The notes under the pieces are model-generated. The model did no database searches. It had not been told where the DNA came from and saw nothing but the letters and a program-made list of their open reading frames with translations. Below are positions 6,527 through 9,541 of a stretch of 9,541 nt of DNA, piece after piece. The translations under genes were made by a program, and so were the position numbers. Source of the stretch: Lysobacterales bacterium (GTDB lineage Bacteria > Pseudomonadota > Gammaproteobacteria > Xanthomonadales > SZUA-36); contig JAPHSB010000314.1 of assembly GCA_026193295.1 (NCBI GenBank), forward strand, positions 1 to 9,541, in the 5' to 3' direction. Numbering within the stretch: position 1 is the stretch's first letter; each line of letters opens with the position of its first letter.

Positions 6527-7867
6527 ATGGATCAAAGCGCGGAACACGTTTACACGCCCAGCGAACTCAACCTCGAAGTCCGTTTGCACATTGAAGCGGG
6601 CTTTCCCCGTATCCTGCTCGAAGCCGAGATTTCCAACCTGTCGCGGCCCGCCTCCGGCCACCTCTACTTCACGCTGAAGGACGACAAGGCCCAGGTACGC
6701 TGCGCACTGTTCCGCTCCGCGGCCGGCCGGTCCAACCTGCGACTGGAGAACGGCATGCAGATCATCGCCCATGGCCGGATCAGCCTGTACGAACCGCGCG
6801 GCGACTTCCAGATGATCGTCGACAGCGTCCGCGAGGCCGGCGAGGGCGCCCTGCAGCGCCGCTTCGAGGAGCTGAAGCAGAAACTCGAAGCCGAAGGGCT
6901 GTTCGAGCCCGGTGGCAAGCAGGCCCTGCCACCCTACCCGTCCCGAATCGGGCTCGTGACCTCGCCTTCGGGTGCTGCCGTGCGCGACATCCTGCATGTG
7001 CTCGAACGTCGCTGGCCGCTGGCCGAAGTGCGCCTGTATCCCGTCGCGGTTCAGGGCAGCGCGGCGGCCATGGAAATCCGCGCAGCGGTGGAGGCAGCAA
7101 ATCGTCATGCCTGGGCGCAACTGCTCATCGTCGGCCGAGGTGGCGGCTCACTGGAAGATCTGGTTGCATTCAATGACGAGTCGGTCGCGCGGGCGATCCA
7201 CGCATCCACGCTTCCGGTGATTGCAGCGGTCGGCCACGAAACTGACTTCAGTATCTGTGATTTTGTCGCCGATCTGCGGGCCCCCACGCCTTCGGCCGCC
7301 GCTGAACTTGCAACCCCGGACCAGGCTGTCCTGAAGGAGTCTTTTGCCCGCGCCAGGCGTCAGCTCGCGCGGCGGATGCAGGACCGTCTGCGGCGGGACA
7401 CGCAGCGCATGGATAACCTGGACCATCGGCTGCAGCAACGGCACCCGGCGGTCCGACTGGCCGAGCAGACGCAAAGAGTGGGACGGTTGCGTGATGCGCT
7501 CTCACGCAATATGCGGCGTCATCAGGACATGTGCAGAATGCAATTGGAGTCCTGGTCCGGCCGGCTGGCCGCGCGGGCGCCGGAAAGGCAGCTGCAAACC
7601 CTGGTCCAGCGCCTTGCAGTTGCCCGGCGGGCGCTGGACCGTTCGGCGCTGGCCAATGTCAGGATGCGACGGGACCAGTTGCGCGATCTCGCCAGGACCC
7701 TGCAGGCTGTCAGCCCGCTCGACGTCATTGCGCGGGGCTACGCCGTCCTGACGTCCGGCGATTCCGGAGCGGTGATCAGCAGCGTGACCCAGGTTGCCGG
7801 CGGGGATCGCGTGGACGCGCAGCTCAAGGATGGCAAACTGGACTGTATCGTCGATTCGGTACGCTGA
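6527..7867 (+). CDS. xseA: Exodeoxyribonuclease VII large subunit
   Basis: A cytoplasmic nuclease subunit of 446 residues from the ATG at 6527; an adjacent in-frame GTG at 6524 would add one. Together with several XseB subunits it degrades single-stranded DNA from both ends to oligonucleotides. Numbering from GTG, the OB-fold DNA-binding domain spans about 10-105 (YTPSELN, EISNLSRPASGHLYFTLKD). The catalytic domain follows with IGLVTSPSGAAVRD (142-155), VGRGGGSLEDLVAFND (203-218) and AAVGHETDFSICDFVAD (234-250, H238 and D241). After it come the family's long basic helical coiled-coil region (about 265-395) and the C-terminal LDVIARGYAVLT (399-410). Length agrees with the usual 440-460 residues. 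It is divergent from guaB. No xseB is visible in the window. Shine-Dalgarno pairing upstream is poor, which suggests a leaderless or weakly initiated message. Confidence 0.96.
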   Translation: MDQSAEHVYTPSELNLEVRLHIEAGFPRILLEAEISNLSRPASGHLYFTLKDDKAQVRCALFRSAAGRSNLRLENGMQIIAHGRISLYEPRGDFQMIVDSVREAGEGALQRRFEELKQKLEAEGLFEPGGKQALPPYPSRIGLVTSPSGAAVRDILHVLERRWPLAEVRLYPVAVQGSAAAMEIRAAVEAANRHAWAQLLIVGRGGGSLEDLVAFNDESVARAIHASTLPVIAAVGHETDFSICDFVADLRAPTPSAAAELATPDQAVLKESFARARRQLARRMQDRLRRDTQRMDNLDHRLQQRHPAVRLAEQTQRVGRLRDALSRNMRRHQDMCRMQLESWSGRLAARAPERQLQTLVQRLAVARRALDRSALANVRMRRDQLRDLARTLQAVSPLDVIARGYAVLTSGDSGAVISSVTQVAGGDRVDAQLKDGKLDCIVDSVR

Positions 7868-7941
7868 CCGGACGGCAATTTCTTCACCACGCCCGGCGAC
7901 CGATCCGCTTTTGTCATTTGCTTAACCCCATCCGGGGCAGT

Positions 7942-7979
7942 CCCGCGTTTCAGTAGATGGAACGGACCGGGAACGCGGG
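7942..7979. repeat. Inverted repeat between xseA and the sigma factor gene
   Basis: CCCGCGTT (7942-7949) and AACGCGGG (7972-7979) are perfect 8-bp arms separated by 22 bases. They lie in the 146-bp gap after xseA, just upstream of the sigma factor promoter candidate. With no T-run it is not a clear terminator; it could be an operator or a mRNA end structure. The gap holds no other gene that I can see. Confidence 0.35.
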
Positions 7980-7998
7980 TGCCATTGGCCCTGCGTCG

Positions 7999-8007
7999 TG
8001 CTAGTCT
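7999..8007 (+). promoter_or_regulatory. Candidate extended -10 promoter for the sigma factor gene
   Basis: TGCTAGTCT matches an extended -10 (TGnTAnnnT). Its last T is six bases before the ATG at 8014, which would make the transcript start at or within a base of the start codon, as for xseA. No Shine-Dalgarno sequence stands before this ATG. No clear -35 is seen, which extended -10 promoters tolerate. Confidence 0.4.
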
Positions 8008-8013
8008 CAGGCG

Positions 8014-8565
8014 ATGCGGGAACGCAGTGACGAAGCGCTGATGCAAGCATACGCGGGCGGCGACATGGCGGCCTTCGACTGCCTGTATGCGCGTCATCGC
8101 GGGCCCTTGTACCGTTATATCCTGCGCCAGGCCGGCGATGACGCCACTGCCAACGATCTTTACCAGGGCAGCTGGGAGAAGATCATCAGGGCACGTGCAA
8201 GCTATACCGCCAGCGCGCCCTTCAAGGCATGGATGTACCGCATAGCGCACAACCATGTCGTTGATCATTTTCGGCGCTCCCGCCCGTCCAGTGACCTGTC
8301 GCCGGAAACGATGCGCGCAGACGACCCGGGGCCCGAGCAGGCGCTCATCGGGGAGCAGGCGGCTTGCAGGCTGGCGGCGGCCGTGAGCGCCCTGCCGACC
8401 GAGCAAAGAGAGGTCCTGTTGCTGAAGCTTGAAGCGGGTTTCGATCTGCGCACGATTGCCGAGATCACGGGGGTCAGCCACGAGACCGCGAAGAGCAGAC
8501 TCCGCTATGCGGTGGGCAAGTTGAAAATTGCAGTCGGCAGCGAGCAAGACGGAGCAGAGTCATGA
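8014..8565 (+). CDS. ECF (extracytoplasmic function) family RNA polymerase sigma factor
   Basis: A 183-residue group IV sigma factor. Region 2 (about 24-91) has LYARHRGPLYRYILRQ, DDATANDLYQGSWEKIIRARASY and FKAWMYRIAHNHVVDHFRRSR, the core-binding and -10-reading parts. Region 4 (about 118-171) has LPTEQREVLLLKLEAGFDLRTIAEITGVSHETAKSRLRYAVGKLK, a helix-turn-helix that reads the -35. There is no region 1 or 3 and no C-terminal extension, as expected for a short ECF factor. It would redirect RNA polymerase to a small regulon under an envelope or other stress that cannot be told from sequence. Its stop overlaps the next gene's ATG by four bases (ATGA), so the pair should be co-translated. The start ATG lacks a Shine-Dalgarno sequence but has an extended -10 six bases before it. 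Confidence 0.94.
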   Translation: MRERSDEALMQAYAGGDMAAFDCLYARHRGPLYRYILRQAGDDATANDLYQGSWEKIIRARASYTASAPFKAWMYRIAHNHVVDHFRRSRPSSDLSPETMRADDPGPEQALIGEQAACRLAAAVSALPTEQREVLLLKLEAGFDLRTIAEITGVSHETAKSRLRYAVGKLKIAVGSEQDGAES

Positions 8566-9167
8566 ACAGCGATCCACGTGACAAGCCCAACAAACCGGAA
8601 TTCGATCCGGATCTCGCAGCTGTGCGCTCCGCCTGGGAAGGTCTGGAGCAAACCGAACCACCGGATCTCATCGACCAGGCGGTGCTGAATACCGCACGCC
8701 GGCACCTGGAGCGCCCGCGCCGCCCGCTGCGCTGGCTGGGCGCCTTCGCCTCGGCCATCGTGGTGGTTCTGGCGCTGGCCATCGTAGTGCGCCAGGACCA
8801 GCAGGGGCCTGTGCCTCCCGTGCCTGACAGCGACGGGTTCCGGATGGACCGGGATACTCCCGTCCCCGCGAAAACAAAGCAAGAGTACGAGCAGATGATG
8901 CAGGATGAACCACGCAAAGCTCGGCCAGAGCTGCGGCAGATCGCCCCTGCGGCGGCAAGCGAAGCCCAACCGATGCAAGGTAAAGAAACGCAGCTGCGCC
9001 CACTGGATGCCGTAGAGGAAGATGCGGCGGGTCCTGATCCTGAGGCCTGGATCGAACGAATGCTGGCGCTGCGCGCGGCCGGGCGCCTGGAAGAACTGGA
9101 AGCGGAGCTGGCGGACTTCCGCCGGTCGTGGCCAGACTACCCGTTGCCGCCGGAACTGCTCGATTGA
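8562..9167 (+). CDS. Single-pass membrane protein, probable anti-sigma partner of the ECF factor
   Basis: A 201-residue protein translated from an ATG that overlaps the sigma factor stop (ATGA), with GGAG at 8551-8554 as ribosome site. The N-terminal cytoplasmic part (1-57) contains PPDLIDQAVLNTARRHLERPRRP, a helix rich in basic residues next to the membrane. One hydrophobic segment follows (about 58-78), giving a predicted N-in, C-out orientation. The outer part (79-201) is Pro-, Glu- and Gln-rich and ends in a conserved-looking helical tail (about 158-196: PEAWIERMLALRAAGRLEELEAELADFRRSWPDYPLP). It has no HxxxCxxC zinc motif of the classical zinc-binding anti-sigma domain. Position, topology and overlap argue for membrane anchoring and inhibition of the sigma factor; the sequence alone does not prove it. 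I do not recognise a named family. Confidence 0.75.
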   Translation: MNSDPRDKPNKPEFDPDLAAVRSAWEGLEQTEPPDLIDQAVLNTARRHLERPRRPLRWLGAFASAIVVVLALAIVVRQDQQGPVPPVPDSDGFRMDRDTPVPAKTKQEYEQMMQDEPRKARPELRQIAPAAASEAQPMQGKETQLRPLDAVEEDAAGPDPEAWIERMLALRAAGRLEELEAELADFRRSWPDYPLPPELLD

Positions 9168-9174
9168 ACCGCTG

Positions 9175-9541
9175 ATGTACACCCTGGCCGGTCCAGCCCG
9201 CTGCGAAGTCGAAATCAAGCGCAGCCGCTTCATCGCGCACGCCACACGCATCGACACTGTGCAGGACACGCTGGCCTTTTACGGATCTGTCGCGGATCCG
9301 AACGCCACGCACAACTGCTGGGCCTGGAAGCTCGATCAGCAGTATCGCTTCAATGACGACGGCGAGCCGGCCAGCACGGCAGGCAAGCCCATCCTGGCGG
9401 CGATCGAGGGTAAAGGAATCGATCAGGTCATGGTGATCGTCACGCGATACTTCGGAGGCATCAAGCTGGGCGCAGGCGGCCTGGCCCGCGCTTACTCGAG
9501 TGCCGCAGCGCGTTGTATCGACCAGGCCGAGATCGAGGAGA
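9175..9541 (+). CDS. yigZ: YigZ/IMPACT family protein, 3'-truncated by window end
   Basis: From the ATG at 9175 an open frame runs to the window edge, giving 122 residues of a protein usually about 200 long. The first residues read MYTLAGPARCEVEIKRSRFIAHA. The IMPACT N-terminal (UPF0029) domain is clear: THNCWAW (45-51), RFNDDGEPASTAGKPIL (58-74), VTRYFGGIKLGAGGLARAYSSAA (89-111). This is the conserved YigZ signature. The bacterial family is widespread and its biochemical role is poorly defined; eukaryotic IMPACT acts on Gcn2 signalling, which does not transfer to bacteria. It starts 7 bp after the stop of the membrane protein gene and lacks a strong ribosome site, so it may be translated by coupling from the sigma factor transcript. 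The C-terminal domain is outside the window. Confidence 0.93.
   Translation, partial: MYTLAGPARCEVEIKRSRFIAHATRIDTVQDTLAFYGSVADPNATHNCWAWKLDQQYRFNDDGEPASTAGKPILAAIEGKGIDQVMVIVTRYFGGIKLGAGGLARAYSSAAARCIDQAEIEE

Noticed and set aside
6404..7120. 238-codon minus-strand frame running into the guaB-xseA gap
   Set aside because: Mostly antisense to xseA; it lacks domains and would run across the -35 of guaB.
7959..7999. Two GGAAC boxes (7959-7963, 7970-7974) as an ECF autoregulatory -35
   Set aside because: GGAAC is the usual ECF -35, but the nearest CGTC (7994) is 19 bases after the second box, and the first is further away, so the spacing is wrong for a standard ECF promoter.
7738..8547. 269-codon open frame on the minus strand covering the sigma factor gene
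   Set aside because: Shadow of xseA and ECF coding frames; the plus-strand genes have clear family motifs and the minus frame has none.
1..9541. CRISPR array, tRNA or rRNA gene, transposase or integrase
   Set aside because: I saw no regularly spaced repeats, cloverleaf, ribosomal RNA segments or recombinase motifs on either strand; an island at the guaA end, if there was one, has left no integrase here.

Overview
This is a GC-rich window (roughly 60% G+C by eye) of ordinary bacterial chromosome. It most likely comes from a gammaproteobacterium. The order guaB-guaA-(insert)-tadA, the E. coli-length GuaA (525 aa) and IMP dehydrogenase (485 aa), and nearby xseA and yigZ all fit that group. The ECF sigma factor with a single-span membrane partner resembles pairs seen in Xanthomonadales/Chromatiales-type lineages, but nothing here fixes a genus.

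Layout. Left edge, plus strand: a 5'-truncated LTA synthase-like membrane phosphoglycerol transferase (1-1632). It converges on a four-gene minus-strand cluster that reads, in transcription order, guaB (IMP dehydrogenase), guaA (GMP synthase), a 2-oxoglutarate/Fe(II) oxygenase-like gene and tadA (tRNA adenosine deaminase). The cluster begins at a recognisable sigma70-type promoter with a perfect TATAAT -10 and a GC-rich 5'-leader hairpin. Divergent from guaB is xseA (exonuclease VII large subunit). It is followed on the plus strand by an ECF sigma factor gene, an overlapping single-pass membrane protein that is probably its regulator, and the start of yigZ (IMPACT family), which runs off the right edge.

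How the genes work together. guaB and guaA catalyse the two consecutive steps IMP to XMP to GMP. tadA makes the wobble inosine of tRNA-Arg(ACG) and shares the transcript. The oxygenase does not obviously belong to purine metabolism. Its C-terminal tail carries the SWRxTAPLR motif, which I know from bacterial surface-glycan enzymes, so it looks like an insertion into the guaA-tadA junction. The sigma factor and its partner overlap by ATGA and should be co-translated.

Most interesting signal. The last part of guaA contains an 81-bp block (3213-3293) that is only 28% G+C, flanked on both sides by about 62% G+C, while the encoded protein stays fully conserved. The 3' end of guaA is a known integration hot spot for genomic islands. 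Immediately after the guaA stop come a 21-bp palindrome and the in-frame TTG start of the oxygenase. Together these suggest a recombination scar at the guaA 3' end. I did not find a clearly new multi-gene defence or mobile system in this window.
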